Source: Paenibacillus dauci (GTDB taxonomy: Bacteria > Bacillota > Bacilli > Paenibacillales > Paenibacillaceae). From it: a DNA stretch of 64,000 nt. A program made the translations under genes and the position numbers. The notes under the pieces were generated by a model, which saw only the letters and a list, made by a program, of their open reading frames with translations, ran no database searches and was not told where the DNA came from. Below are positions 43,007 through 51,694 of the stretch, piece after piece. Each line of letters begins with the position of its first letter. Position 1 is the first letter of the stretch. The stretch covers positions 124,001 to 188,000 of the forward strand of contig NZ_LAQQ01000001.1 of the NCBI RefSeq assembly GCF_000971985.1, in the 5' to 3' direction.

Positions 43007-43894
43007 ATGAATTCATCCCTATTTGACCCGGAAGAGTGGAAAAAGGCCTGGATCAACGATCCCGAGGCAGGCGTTAATCGTATGCGGCGATCGGGCGTTG
43101 AACCGGTGAGCGCTTTTGATGAAGCTGCCAGGGCACGCAATTTTCATAAGAAAGCTTTTAGTGAGGAAGGAAGACGTCGATCCAAGCGCATCATGGACTG
43201 GATCGAGACGCAGGGAGTATCATTTGCCAATGCATCGATTCTGGATATCGGTGCGGCATCCGGAGTATTCAGTATTCCTTTTGCGGAGCGAGGGGCATTG
43301 GTTACTGCTGTAGAGCCTTCTGTGCATCTGGCAGACTTGATGCGTGACAGTATTCCATCTGATCGGACGAATCATATTGAGATTGTTCAGCAGCCTTTTG
43401 AAGATATTGATGTGCAGCAGCAAGGGTGGGAAGGCCAGTATGATCTGGTATTTGCCTCCATGTGTCCGGCGATATTCGGCTGGGATAGGGTGGAACAGGC
43501 GATCCGTGCTGCCAGTCAATTTTGTTATATCAGCACGATAGCCGGCCCTCGGGAGCTCAGTATTATAGATGAGCTTCGTCCGGTGCTGGGGATACCAGAG
43601 AAGCCGGTGCACGGCTCCGATATGGCTTATATCACACAGCTGCTGCATATATACGGATACTCTTTTCAGGCATTGGTTACACATGAAAAGGAAACGATCC
43701 GGATGTCGGTAGAGCAGATGGTTCGTAATCTGCCCGGCTGGTTTGCGTTCGAGGGTCTGCCTACTGACTCTGATGCACTTCGCGAAGCGGAACAGTACGT
43801 GAGAGCTACCTATACCGAACCGCTGGCCGAGATCCAGCAGGGTGGACGTTTTGGCAAAGTACTGATTCGTCTGCGCGATCAGGCGATGAGCTGA
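43007..43894 (+). CDS. Class I SAM-dependent methyltransferase
   Basis: A 295-residue methyltransferase. SAM-binding motif I is ILDIGAASGVFSIPFAERG (about residues 78-96), followed by an acidic residue at the end of strand 2 (VEPS). Motif II/III is QYDLVFASMCPAIFG. The N-terminal 60 residues (FDPEEWKKAWINDPEAG) form a helical cap like that of small-molecule methyltransferases. The substrate is unknown. Its position in an Rrf2-controlled operon suggests a thiol, metalloid or quinone-like substrate, but this is a guess. ATG 43007 follows AAAGGAG. Confidence 0.83.
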   Translation: MNSSLFDPEEWKKAWINDPEAGVNRMRRSGVEPVSAFDEAARARNFHKKAFSEEGRRRSKRIMDWIETQGVSFANASILDIGAASGVFSIPFAERGALVTAVEPSVHLADLMRDSIPSDRTNHIEIVQQPFEDIDVQQQGWEGQYDLVFASMCPAIFGWDRVEQAIRAASQFCYISTIAGPRELSIIDELRPVLGIPEKPVHGSDMAYITQLLHIYGYSFQALVTHEKETIRMSVEQMVRNLPGWFAFEGLPTDSDALREAEQYVRATYTEPLAEIQQGGRFGKVLIRLRDQAMS

Positions 43895-44009
43895 GTAGTA
43901 GCATCCCCATGTTCTGAAAAGAAAGCCGGAGGTCACTTCGATAGAGCAGTCGATCCAGGCGATTCGGGACATGCTGCGATAGATCAGCAATAACGTGAAT
44001 ATCCCAATA

Positions 44010-44064
44010 AAAAAAGAGCAACCAACGGGTATATGATAATCACCGGCTGGTTGCTCTTTTTTTA
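44010..44064. terminator. Bidirectional terminator between convergent genes
   Basis: AAAAAAGAGCAACCA pairs with TGGTTGCTCTTTTTT across about 24 bases, ending the methyltransferase operon. It also lies right after the beta-lactamase stop on the other strand. Confidence 0.85.
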
Positions 44065-45054
44065 TTTCATAGTATCGAATACCATTTTTGTAGCTTTTGC
44101 GACGAGTTCATTATCCACTTTGGCGTTCTTATCTGTATGACTAGTCAGCACAGTAATAATAATAGGTGAGCGTCCCGGCGGCCAGACGACTGCAATATCG
44201 TTACGTGTGCCATAAGAAGCGCTACCCGTCTTGTCACCGACGATCCAGCCTTTGGGAGCGGCTGCACGAATCAGATCGTCACCGGTCGTATTTCCTTTCA
44301 TCCATTCAGCCAGTAACTGGCGCTTGTCCTGACTGAGTACTTTACCCGTAGTGAAAAGACGTAAGTCCCTGGCCAATGCTCTCGGCGTGCTGGTGTCTCT
44401 TGGATCACCGGGGACGGCTGCATTCAGCTCGGGCTCGATTCGTTCCGAGCGAGTTGTCCGATCTTCCAATTGCCGCAGAGCTTGCTGGAAACCAGCAGGG
44501 CCGTTTAATTCCTGGAACAGAATATTACCGGCAGTATTATCGCTATACTGGATTGCGGCTTCGCAGATTTCCCGAAGTGTCATGCCAGTATCCACATGTT
44601 TTTCGGTGACTGGGGAATACTCGACCAGATCTTTCGCGGAATAAGTGATCACCCGATCCAGATCAGCGATGGAATTCTGCTGCAATACAGCGGCGGCAGC
44701 CAGCGCCTTATATGTAGAAGCAAAAGCAAACCGTTCATTGTGGCGGTAAGCGACAACCTTTCCTGTACCCGTGTCTATGGCATATACGCCTAGACGTGCC
44801 TGATGCTGCTGTTCAAGCATGCGGAAGCTGGACGCAAGCGATGCGGTAGAGTGTTTGGCAGCGGTAGAAGGTTGCCCGGATACAGCAGCAGTGGTTACGA
44901 AGGTATGACCTGCAGCAGGAAGTGCTGCTGCATCGGTATGATGAGTTGCCGGAATATCCGATAGTACTAGTCCTGTCAGAGTGAGTAGTGCCAGAGCGGC
45001 ATACGCTGTACGCCGGGGTTGTTTGTGAAGACGGGAATTTAGTTGTTTTTTCAT
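44062..45054 (-). CDS. bla: Class A beta-lactamase
   Basis: A 330-residue exported beta-lactamase. Active-site motifs are all present: S113-T-Y-K116, S171-D-N173, E207-P-E-L-N (the ExxLN general base) and K275-T-G277. N-terminal: a basic start, hydrophobic helix (about 17-33, AYAALALLTLTGLVLS) and a low-complexity Ala/Thr/Ser linker to residue 75, consistent with secretion or membrane attachment. ATG 45054 follows AAAGGAGCG; starting upstream at 45213 would add 53 residues with no ribosome binding site. It hydrolyses penicillins and probably some cephalosporins. No blaI/blaR1 regulator is adjacent, so expression is probably constitutive or controlled elsewhere. It diverges from the desaturase gene. 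Confidence 0.92.
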   Translation of the reverse strand: MKKQLNSRLHKQPRRTAYAALALLTLTGLVLSDIPATHHTDAAALPAAGHTFVTTAAVSGQPSTAAKHSTASLASSFRMLEQQHQARLGVYAIDTGTGKVVAYRHNERFAFASTYKALAAAAVLQQNSIADLDRVITYSAKDLVEYSPVTEKHVDTGMTLREICEAAIQYSDNTAGNILFQELNGPAGFQQALRQLEDRTTRSERIEPELNAAVPGDPRDTSTPRALARDLRLFTTGKVLSQDKRQLLAEWMKGNTTGDDLIRAAAPKGWIVGDKTGSASYGTRNDIAVVWPPGRSPIIITVLTSHTDKNAKVDNELVAKATKMVFDTMK

Positions 45055-45146
45055 GATGAACGCTCCTTTTTGGGTGTAATCATAGATAGAGTGTGGAACC
45101 CTTAGTAAGCATAAGAATTTTTCCGAAACCGAGCAATGGAATGAAT

Positions 45147-45162
45147 CTGACAAAGCTGTCAG
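45147..45162. promoter_or_regulatory. Palindrome CTGACA-N4-TGTCAG between bla and des
   Basis: A perfect 6-base inverted repeat that shares the TGACA...TGTCA halves with the DesR-like site 21 bases downstream. It may be an extra regulator site. Confidence 0.45.
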
Positions 45163-45182
45163 GAGCCTGATAGAGCAAAATA

Positions 45183-45225
45183 CATGACAAATGTCATGGT
45201 GTACTACTGACACTTATGACTTCAT
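45183..45225 (+). promoter_or_regulatory. DesR-like operator upstream of the desaturase gene
   Basis: CATGACA-AA-TGTCATG (45183-45198) is a perfect inverted repeat, followed by a degenerate copy TGACACTTATGACTTCAT (45208-45225) just before the -35 region. Two adjacent sites, one strong and one weak, is the known layout for DesR binding at the des promoter. Confidence 0.7.
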
Positions 45226-45249
45226 CCCAACACCTGATGACGATACAAT
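45221..45249 (+). promoter_or_regulatory. Promoter of des (activator-dependent)
   Basis: TACAAT at 45244-45249 with a poor -35 (TTCATC at 45221-45226) 17 bases upstream. The weak -35 fits a promoter that needs phosphorylated DesR. Confidence 0.55.
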
Positions 45250-45322
45250 GGAGACATAAGGAAAGTTGCTATGCACATTGCATCTATCTATGGGTCACTA
45301 CACCCACGAAGGAGAAATGATT

Positions 45323-46375
45323 ATGTCTTCCATCAAACAATTAAAAAAAGAAGTTGCTCCCTTTGAAAAAAATGACTCCAACAAAAGCATTATGCAATTA
45401 ATTACGACCATACTTCCCTTAATCATACTTTGGTTCGCTGCCTACTGGAGTCTGTCTGTATCCTATTGGTTAACGATTCCGATTACTATTGTGGCTGGAC
45501 TGTTCGTTATCCGCACATTCATTATTTTCCATGATTGCTGTCATGGTTCGTTCTTCAAAAATCGTCAGCTAAATAATATTATCGGTACAATTACCGGTGT
45601 AATCACGCTGACTCCCTACATGCAGTGGAAGCAAAGTCACTCGATCCATCATGCTACAAGCAGCAATCTGGACAAGCGTGGAACCGGCGACATCTGGACA
45701 CTTACCGTCAAAGAATACGCTGAAGCACCATGGTATACACGTCTGAGCTATCGTCTGTACCGCAATCCGTTCGTACTGTTTGGTATTGGTCCTATCGCAG
45801 TATTCCTGATTCAACAGCGCTTTAACCGTCGCGGTGCGAAGCGTGCAGAACGTCTGAATACGTATCTGATCAACATCCTGATCGTTGCCCTGTATACCGG
45901 ACTGTGTCTGTTGGTCGGATGGAAAGCTTTTGTCATGATTCAACTGCCAATCTTCTACATCGCCACGATGCTCGGTATCTGGTTATTCTATGTACAGCAT
46001 ACATTTGAAGATTCATATTTTGAAAAAGAAGACGAATGGTCTTATGTACAGGCTGCGGTAGAAGGAAGTTCCTACTATCAGCTGCCGCTGGTACTGCAGT
46101 GGTTCACAGGTAATATCGGCTTCCACCATGTGCATCATCTGAGCCCTCGTGTACCGAACTATTATCTGGAAGATGCGCATAACGCAACGCCGCCGCTGCA
46201 AAAAGCGACCACGATTACACTCAAAACCAGCTTCAAATCGATTCGTTTCCGTCTGTGGGATGAGGAAGGCAAGAAATTCGTCAGCTTCCGTCAATTCAAG
46301 CAGCAGGAAAGACAGAATCAACGACTCACCAATGAATCGAAACCATCTGCTGCAGTTCAGATGGATTTGAAGTAA
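45323..46375 (+). CDS. des: Membrane fatty acid desaturase
   Basis: A 350-residue acyl-lipid desaturase with four or more membrane helices. The three histidine boxes that hold the di-iron centre are H70DCCH74, H106SIHH110 and H268HVHH272. Bacillus Des introduces a double bond into phospholipid acyl chains at low temperature. ATG 45323 is chosen: AAGGAG is 8-9 bases upstream and the protein starts MSSIKQLKKEVAPFEK as in the family. Other ATGs just upstream are badly spaced. desK and desR follow directly, and a DesR-like operator lies upstream, so the gene is probably induced by membrane rigidity. Confidence 0.93.
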   Translation: MSSIKQLKKEVAPFEKNDSNKSIMQLITTILPLIILWFAAYWSLSVSYWLTIPITIVAGLFVIRTFIIFHDCCHGSFFKNRQLNNIIGTITGVITLTPYMQWKQSHSIHHATSSNLDKRGTGDIWTLTVKEYAEAPWYTRLSYRLYRNPFVLFGIGPIAVFLIQQRFNRRGAKRAERLNTYLINILIVALYTGLCLLVGWKAFVMIQLPIFYIATMLGIWLFYVQHTFEDSYFEKEDEWSYVQAAVEGSSYYQLPLVLQWFTGNIGFHHVHHLSPRVPNYYLEDAHNATPPLQKATTITLKTSFKSIRFRLWDEEGKKFVSFRQFKQQERQNQRLTNESKPSAAVQMDLK

Positions 46376-46450
46376 AATAGAAGTAGACCGGTGGATCGGG
46401 AATATCCTGTTCACCGGAAAACTGCAAGAAAGCAATGGTGATAAGCAAAA

Positions 46451-47584
46451 GTGACCCGGATGAATAAACTGCAGGAACTCTTTCGAAAAAGTACAGGCGG
46501 CATTAACCTGTACATATGGCTGCTCTTTTTTATACTACCGTTCTACTTTATCTACGATAAATTCTCGATCATGGGCTTTGTATTCGGAGTTATCCTGATC
46601 CTGGTATTCTTCACCGCCAATCTGCTGTCCCTGATTGTCAAAGGGCGGCAGATTTATGTATGGTTTGGGATACAGATTGTGCTATCGGTCATTATGGGCT
46701 TGAACTTTGGTTTTATTTATTTCTCTCTGTTCCTGTCTTTTTTCCTGGGAGCTGTGCATAACAAGGTAGGATTTTTTGTACTGTACATTATCAATCTGCT
46801 CAGTACGCTTGGACTCAGTTATATCAGTCTGGTATCGGATACGACGGAGTTTATCGGACAGCTGCCTCTGGTCATGATCAATGTGATCGCTGTGATTCTT
46901 GTTCCGATTCAGGCACACAACAAGACTCGTCAGGATCATTTGCAGGTTCAATTGGAAGATGCCAATCGCAAAATCTCCGAGCTGGTGAAGCTCGAAGAGC
47001 GTCAACGGATTGCCCGCGATCTGCATGACACACTTGGGCAAAAATTGTCACTGATTGGTCTGAAAAGCGAACTGGCCTACAAGCTGATCGAGAGCAAGCC
47101 GAAGCAAGCGGAACAGGAGATGCTGGATGTACGGCAGACTGCACGTACCGCTCTCAAGGAAGTTCGTGAGCTGGTTACCCAGATGCGTGGTACTCGTCTT
47201 GAAGATGAACTATTCCGGGCGCGTCAGATTCTGGAAGTGGCAGATGTCGAGCTGCACTTGTCCCAGAATGATGATCTGCATGATGTATCCCTGATTGCAG
47301 AAAATGTACTTGGTATGTGTCTCAAGGAAGCGATCAACAATGTTATCAAGCATAGTGAAGCCACTGCCTGCGATATTGTGATTGAGTCCAGTCCAACCGA
47401 GCTAAGGCTAACAGTGAAAGACAACGGAGTCGGTATTAATCTAAAGTCCAAGCGCTATCCCGGCAATGGACTCAGAGGGATGAAAGAACGGCTTGAATTT
47501 GTAAATGGTAATCTGTCTATTGCGTCAGACGAAGGAACGACACTGCGAATTACCGTGCCGAATGCGGTACAACGACAGTTATAA
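46451..47584 (+). CDS. desK: Membrane fluidity sensor kinase DesK
   Basis: A 377-residue sensor kinase. Four to five membrane helices (about 20-155) form the thermosensor, with no external domain. A coiled-coil linker leads to the HisKA_3 dimerisation helix with the phosphorylated His192 in IARDLHDTLGQKLS. A small ATPase domain follows (EAINNVIKHSEA, DNGVGI, GNGLRGMKERL). Its topology and neighbours (desaturase before, regulator after) match Bacillus DesK, which switches from phosphatase to kinase when the membrane thickens in the cold. GTG 46451 has GGTGA at 9 bases. ATG 46460 is a possible alternative start. Confidence 0.92.
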   Translation: MTRMNKLQELFRKSTGGINLYIWLLFFILPFYFIYDKFSIMGFVFGVILILVFFTANLLSLIVKGRQIYVWFGIQIVLSVIMGLNFGFIYFSLFLSFFLGAVHNKVGFFVLYIINLLSTLGLSYISLVSDTTEFIGQLPLVMINVIAVILVPIQAHNKTRQDHLQVQLEDANRKISELVKLEERQRIARDLHDTLGQKLSLIGLKSELAYKLIESKPKQAEQEMLDVRQTARTALKEVRELVTQMRGTRLEDELFRARQILEVADVELHLSQNDDLHDVSLIAENVLGMCLKEAINNVIKHSEATACDIVIESSPTELRLTVKDNGVGINLKSKRYPGNGLRGMKERLEFVNGNLSIASDEGTTLRITVPNAVQRQL

Positions 47585-47602
47585 AGAAAGAAGGGCATGG
47601 AT

Positions 47603-48214
47603 ATGATTAAGATCGTCATTGCTGAAGATCAACGCATGCTGCTCGGTGCACTCGCTTCTCTGCTGGATCTGGAAGATGATATTACTGTCATCGGCAAAGC
47701 GACCAACGGAGAAGAAGCCGTTCAGCTGGTACACAGTCTGCAGCCGGATATCTGCATCATGGACATCGAGATGCCTGCCAAAAGCGGTCTCGATGCCGCA
47801 GAAGAGCTTAAAAACACCAGCAACTGCAAAGTTATTATTCTCACTACCTTTGCCCGAACAGGATATTTTGAGCGGGCACTCAAAGCGGATATACAGGGCT
47901 ACCTGCTCAAGGACAGTCCAATAGAAGAGCTGGCTCATACCATTCGCATGGTTATGGCCGGACGTAAAATCTATGCTTCCGAGCTCATTGATGATGGTTA
48001 TCATGGCGAGAAAAATCCGCTCACTGAACGGGAAAAAGCTGTGCTGGAATTAATTGCAGATGGCAAAAACACCAAGGAAATATCGAGCGAACTGTTCATT
48101 ACGACCGGTACGGTACGCAACTATGTATCGATTATTATGGATAAGCTTAACGTGAGTAATCGAATCGAAGCAATCAAGCATTTCAAGGAAAAAGGCTGGT
48201 TTAAATCGCAGTGA
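47603..48214 (+). CDS. desR: Response regulator DesR
   Basis: A 203-residue NarL/LuxR-type response regulator. The receiver domain has D54 in CIMDIEMPAKSG and the conserved K in YLLKDSP. The C-terminal LuxR helix-turn-helix is LTEREKAVLELIADGKNTKEISSELFITTGTVRNYVSIIMDKLNV. It partners DesK and should activate des. ATG 47603 gives MIKIVIAEDQRMLLGAL, the usual DesR start; ATG 47597 is closer to the ribosome binding site than is ideal. A perfect terminator begins at the end of the gene. Confidence 0.93.
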   Translation: MIKIVIAEDQRMLLGALASLLDLEDDITVIGKATNGEEAVQLVHSLQPDICIMDIEMPAKSGLDAAEELKNTSNCKVIILTTFARTGYFERALKADIQGYLLKDSPIEELAHTIRMVMAGRKIYASELIDDGYHGEKNPLTEREKAVLELIADGKNTKEISSELFITTGTVRNYVSIIMDKLNVSNRIEAIKHFKEKGWFKSQ

Positions 48215-48243
48215 ATTTCGCTATTGAAATTCACTGTTTTTTT
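48210..48243 (+). terminator. Terminator of the des operon
   Basis: AGTGAATTTC pairs perfectly with GAAATTCACT, 5-base loop, followed by GTTTTTTT. It includes the desR stop. Confidence 0.9.
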
Positions 48244-48330
48244 GCGGTAATGTACGATCGGTTTTGCGATCCTATAGTCTTTAGCTCGATAAACATACTG
48301 TGAATTTTCATTTTTCTTATAGTTGTATAG

Positions 48331-48375
48331 AAAAAAGCTGTAGATACAGGGCTCAACCTGATCTACAGCTTTTTG
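48331..48375. terminator. Bidirectional hairpin before the quinone oxidoreductase end
   Basis: AAAAAAGCTGTAGAT pairs with ATCTACAGCTTTTT, with an inner CAGG/CCTG pair. It probably terminates the minus-strand oxidoreductase gene. Confidence 0.8.
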
Positions 48376-48435
48376 GTGATCTTGTATTTAATTGTCATTC
48401 TGTGTTTGGGTAATTCATTTTTTCGAGAGTAAGTC

Positions 48436-49416
48436 TTATTCGGTTACCTTGAGAATGATTTTGCCGATATTGCGGTTGGCTTCCATATGCTGCTGGGCTT
48501 CCATTGCCTGCGCCAGGGGGAATACGGTGTCCACGATCGGCTCGATTTCGCCGTTTTCCATATGAGGGAATACATCCCGCATAAAGTCAGCAGTCAACCG
48601 TGCCTTGTACTCGTTACTTCTCGGGGTGAGAAGGGTACCGGTCAGCTGAACGCATTTGGACATCAGTGCAAACAGATTGACTTGTTCGACCTGTATACCA
48701 CCCAGAATACCGATCAGCACCCAGCGACCTTCTTTTTTGATACTGGCGAGGTTCTTATCCCAGTAGTCTGCACCGACAAAGTCCAGGATCAGATCGACTC
48801 CCTGACCATCAGTCGCCTTAAGTACTTCTTCTTCAAAAGATTGCTGTTTATAATTAATCAGTACATCGGCACCCAGATCTCGGCAGAAATCCAACTTTTC
48901 CTGGGAACCGGCTGTTACAATAACCTTGGCATTACTGAGTTTTTTGGCGAGCTGTATCGCTGCTGTTCCGACGCCGCTGGCACCGGCATGAATCAGCACC
49001 GACTCACCAGGCTGTAGGCGGCCAATCCAGTATAGTGTCTGGTAAGCAGTCAAGAATACTTCCGGAACTGCTACTGCCTGTTCAAAGGTATAAATCGAAG
49101 GAACTTTCATCGCCCGGTCTGCCGGCATAACGGCATATTCCGCATAGCCTCCGCCATTAACCAGACCCATCACGCGATCACCTGGCACATAATCCGAGTC
49201 GCCTTCCACTTTCTCTACTACACCGGCAATCTCAACACCCAGAATCGGATTGGTCGCATAGCCGGACTTGCCTTCACGAGTCACAATATCAGTACGGTTA
49301 ATCGCTGCGGCGTGAACCTTGACCAGCAGCTCACCGGGAGCAGGTACAGGAGCAGGGAGGTCCGTAAGCTTCAGCCCGTTAGCATTTTCCTGTTGTTCGA
49401 CAATAATGGCTTTCAT
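48436..49416 (-). CDS. NAD(P)H-quinone oxidoreductase (zinc-free MDR family)
   Basis: A 326-residue medium-chain oxidoreductase of the quinone oxidoreductase/PIG3 type. N-terminal GroES-like domain: MKAIIVEQQENANGLKLTDLPAPVPAPGELLVKVHAAAINRTDI. Cofactor domain: LIHAGASGVGTAAIQLAKKL (about 145-164), then VIVTAGSQEKLDFCRDLGADVLINYK. The zinc-ligand cysteines of alcohol dehydrogenases are absent. It reduces quinones or enones with NADPH. ATG 49416 follows AAGGAGTG; an extended start at 49458 is unsupported. A MocR-type regulator lies just upstream on the same strand, but a separate promoter is likely. Confidence 0.9.
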   Translation of the reverse strand: MKAIIVEQQENANGLKLTDLPAPVPAPGELLVKVHAAAINRTDIVTREGKSGYATNPILGVEIAGVVEKVEGDSDYVPGDRVMGLVNGGGYAEYAVMPADRAMKVPSIYTFEQAVAVPEVFLTAYQTLYWIGRLQPGESVLIHAGASGVGTAAIQLAKKLSNAKVIVTAGSQEKLDFCRDLGADVLINYKQQSFEEEVLKATDGQGVDLILDFVGADYWDKNLASIKKEGRWVLIGILGGIQVEQVNLFALMSKCVQLTGTLLTPRSNEYKARLTADFMRDVFPHMENGEIEPIVDTVFPLAQAMEAQQHMEANRNIGKIILKVTE

Positions 49417-49531
49417 ATCAGTACACTCCTTTAATTTCCATAATAGATAGTACAACAATTAATTTTACACTATTTAATTAGAAAAAGAAATATTACACAT
49501 AAGTAAATATTTACATTACTTAACCTCATTC

Positions 49532-50929
49532 TTATACTCTGCCCCATGCCTCCTTTAATAACTGAACCCCAACACCGATCTGTTCTATAGTAAGGTTGCT
49601 AAAGCCCAGCTGAATAGTCGGTTTTCGATCTACTTTCAATAAGGAATAATAACGACTTGTTGGATATACCTGTACTCCATGATGCAGGGCCTGCCGAATC
49701 AGTTCATTTTCATGACCGGACTGCTGAAGCTCCACCAGAATATACAGACCCGAATGGGAGCCAATAATCCGAATCTGTTTACCAAACGATTCCTGCAGAG
49801 CATTGACCAATACTTGCATTTTGCGACGGTAGATCGCCCGCATTTTGCGTACATGGGAGCTCCAATACCCCTGCTTCATAAAGTAAGCCATCGTCTGCTG
49901 ATGGATCACCGAAGCGGATTGCTCGACAAAGGTAAACATCCTGGCATACTGCTCCATCAAAACAGGAGGCAGTATCATATAGCTCAAACGAATCGACGGG
50001 AGGAATCCTTTGGAAAAGGTGCCTAGATAAATGACTTGAGCGCCCTGCTGCAGAGAAGCGAGTGCAGGAATAGGCTGATGTCGATAACGGAATTCACTGT
50101 CATAATCATCTTCGATAATGTAGCCCTGGCGTTCCTCTGCCCATTTGAGCAATTGATAACGTTCGGCTGCTGGCAGCACTGCTCCGGTAGGAAATTGATG
50201 GGAAGGCGTAACATAAGCGATTCTGGATTTGCACCGCTTTAACTCTGATATATCTATTCCTCTGGAAGTTACCTGAACCGGCTCTGTCTGCAGACCTTGC
50301 ATATGAAATAAGGTACGTGCCCCATCATAGCCAGGATCTTCTACAGCCAGAGAATCATATCCGTTTATTTTTAGCAGTATGGATAGATGCAGGAGCAGCT
50401 GCTGAGTACCACTGCCTATGATCAGCTGATCCATGGATGTACGTATTCCTCTGGATTGAAGCAGATACTGTGCGATTTGCATCCGCAGTTCAGGCTCTCC
50501 CTGATAATGACCGTAGGTGTAAATGTAGGGTTGGAGCATGATCGTATTGGTGCACTTGCGCCATTTTTGCAAAGGAAAAGCCTGACCGTCCACACTGCCA
50601 ATCCGAAAATCGATCAGTGGACGTGGATGATCGGGTATGTGCAGTTCTGCAGAAGACACTTTTCTGTCTACCCCTGTAATAGATTCTTCAACAGGCTCTA
50701 CATAATACCCTTTTTTGGGTTCGCTGCGAATATAACCTTCTGCCAACAGCTGTTCATAGGCGGTAAGTGTCGTATTACGGCTTACCCCGAGCTGTTTTGC
50801 AAGCTGGCGGATCGAAGGTAGAGCTGTATTTTCCTCCAGCTGTCCATCTTCAATCAGCGAACGGATAAAGTGATAGATTTGTATGTATTTGGAGTAGGTG
50901 TCATTAAGGTTGATTAATAGTTCATTCAT
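49532..50929 (-). CDS. MocR/PdxR-type GntR-aminotransferase transcriptional regulator
   Basis: A 465-residue fusion of a GntR winged helix with an aminotransferase-fold PLP domain. The DNA-binding part (about 8-75) is YIQIYHFIRSLIEDGQLEENTALPSIRQLAKQLGVSRNTTLTAYEQLLAEGYI. The PLP-binding lysine is K307 in YLGTFSKGFLPSIRLSY, with D275 near the ring nitrogen in IIEDDYDSEF. Members sense PLP or amino acids and often control vitamin B6, GABA or transport genes. ATG 50929 has AAGGAAG 11 bases upstream. The divergent partner at 51132 is a GNAT acetyltransferase, and the intergenic region holds a wide inverted repeat, so the GNAT gene is the likeliest target. Confidence 0.9.
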   Translation of the reverse strand: MNELLINLNDTYSKYIQIYHFIRSLIEDGQLEENTALPSIRQLAKQLGVSRNTTLTAYEQLLAEGYIRSEPKKGYYVEPVEESITGVDRKVSSAELHIPDHPRPLIDFRIGSVDGQAFPLQKWRKCTNTIMLQPYIYTYGHYQGEPELRMQIAQYLLQSRGIRTSMDQLIIGSGTQQLLLHLSILLKINGYDSLAVEDPGYDGARTLFHMQGLQTEPVQVTSRGIDISELKRCKSRIAYVTPSHQFPTGAVLPAAERYQLLKWAEERQGYIIEDDYDSEFRYRHQPIPALASLQQGAQVIYLGTFSKGFLPSIRLSYMILPPVLMEQYARMFTFVEQSASVIHQQTMAYFMKQGYWSSHVRKMRAIYRRKMQVLVNALQESFGKQIRIIGSHSGLYILVELQQSGHENELIRQALHHGVQVYPTSRYYSLLKVDRKPTIQLGFSNLTIEQIGVGVQLLKEAWGRV

Positions 50930-50975
50930 GGTACAACATTCTTCCTTTCGCTGGTCATGTCATTCGTTTCAAGCA

Positions 50976-51022
50976 TCTGACATGTTATTATAATCTATTT
51001 TGTACCTTTTACTAATGTCAGA
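50976..51022. promoter_or_regulatory. Wide inverted repeat in the MocR/GNAT divergent region
   Basis: TCTGACAT at 50976-50983 and ATGTCAGA at 51015-51022 enclose a minus-strand TATAAT-like -10 of the mocR promoter. MocR proteins commonly bind pairs of distant half-sites, so this fits autoregulation and control of the divergent gene. Confidence 0.5.
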
Positions 51023-51131
51023 AATTATGAATACTATATAAGAAATCAGATGAACTGTATAGATCAGCGAGACAGCATACGAGAAGATAATAGCCGATCC
51101 AAGACATACCCAGACAAAAAGGAGCATGAAT

Positions 51132-51572
51132 ATGAATATTGTAAAAGCGAATTTGCCACATCTTGCGGATGTTACTTTATTATTTGACCAGTATCGGGTA
51201 TTTTATGGACAGGATCGTAGTCAGGAGGCTTGCAGCGCATTTATTGAAGAGCGTATCCAAAAAGAAGAATCCATTATTTTCCTCGCATACGACGGGGGAG
51301 AGGCAATTGCTTTTACCCAGCTGTACCCATTGTTCACTTCGATTGGTATACAGCGTATTTATATGCTGAATGATTTGTTTGTCAGAGCAGACAGCCGGGG
51401 AAGAGGAGCAGGTCGCGCCCTGCTGGAACATGCTTTTACTTTCGCCAGAACGATGGGTGCTGCCAGAGTGATCCTGCAAACGCATGTAGACAATGCTTCA
51501 GCCAAGGCGTTATATGAAAGTGCAGGTATGAAGCTGGAGAAGCAATATGATCATTATGTGAAAACAATCTAA
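51132..51572 (+). CDS. GNAT family N-acetyltransferase
   Basis: A 146-residue GNAT protein. Motif A is VRADSRGRGAGRALLEHAF (about residue 80), preceded by LNDLF and followed by ARVILQTHVDNASAKALYESAGM. ATG 51132 is preferred because GGAG at 51121 sits 7 bases upstream; ATG 51126 is too close. The length and the Asn-Ala-Ser-Ala-Lys-Ala-Leu-Tyr segment match amino-acid or polyamine acetyltransferases. It is divergent from the MocR regulator that may control it. Confidence 0.85.
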   Translation: MNIVKANLPHLADVTLLFDQYRVFYGQDRSQEACSAFIEERIQKEESIIFLAYDGGEAIAFTQLYPLFTSIGIQRIYMLNDLFVRADSRGRGAGRALLEHAFTFARTMGAARVILQTHVDNASAKALYESAGMKLEKQYDHYVKTI

Positions 51573-51584
51573 ATACGCATCAGC

Positions 51585-51625
51585 AAAAAGTCCGCTTCGG
51601 CTGTATAGCTGCTGCGGACTTTTCA
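51585..51625. terminator. Terminator between convergent GNAT and RelP genes
   Basis: AAAAAGTCCGC pairs with GCGGACTTTT. A and T tracts flank both sides. Confidence 0.8.
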
Positions 51626-51694
51626 TTATAGCTAATATAACTGATATCTTTTAGTAAAGGGATCACTCCGGTTTTACTGCTGACCCAAAGGCGG

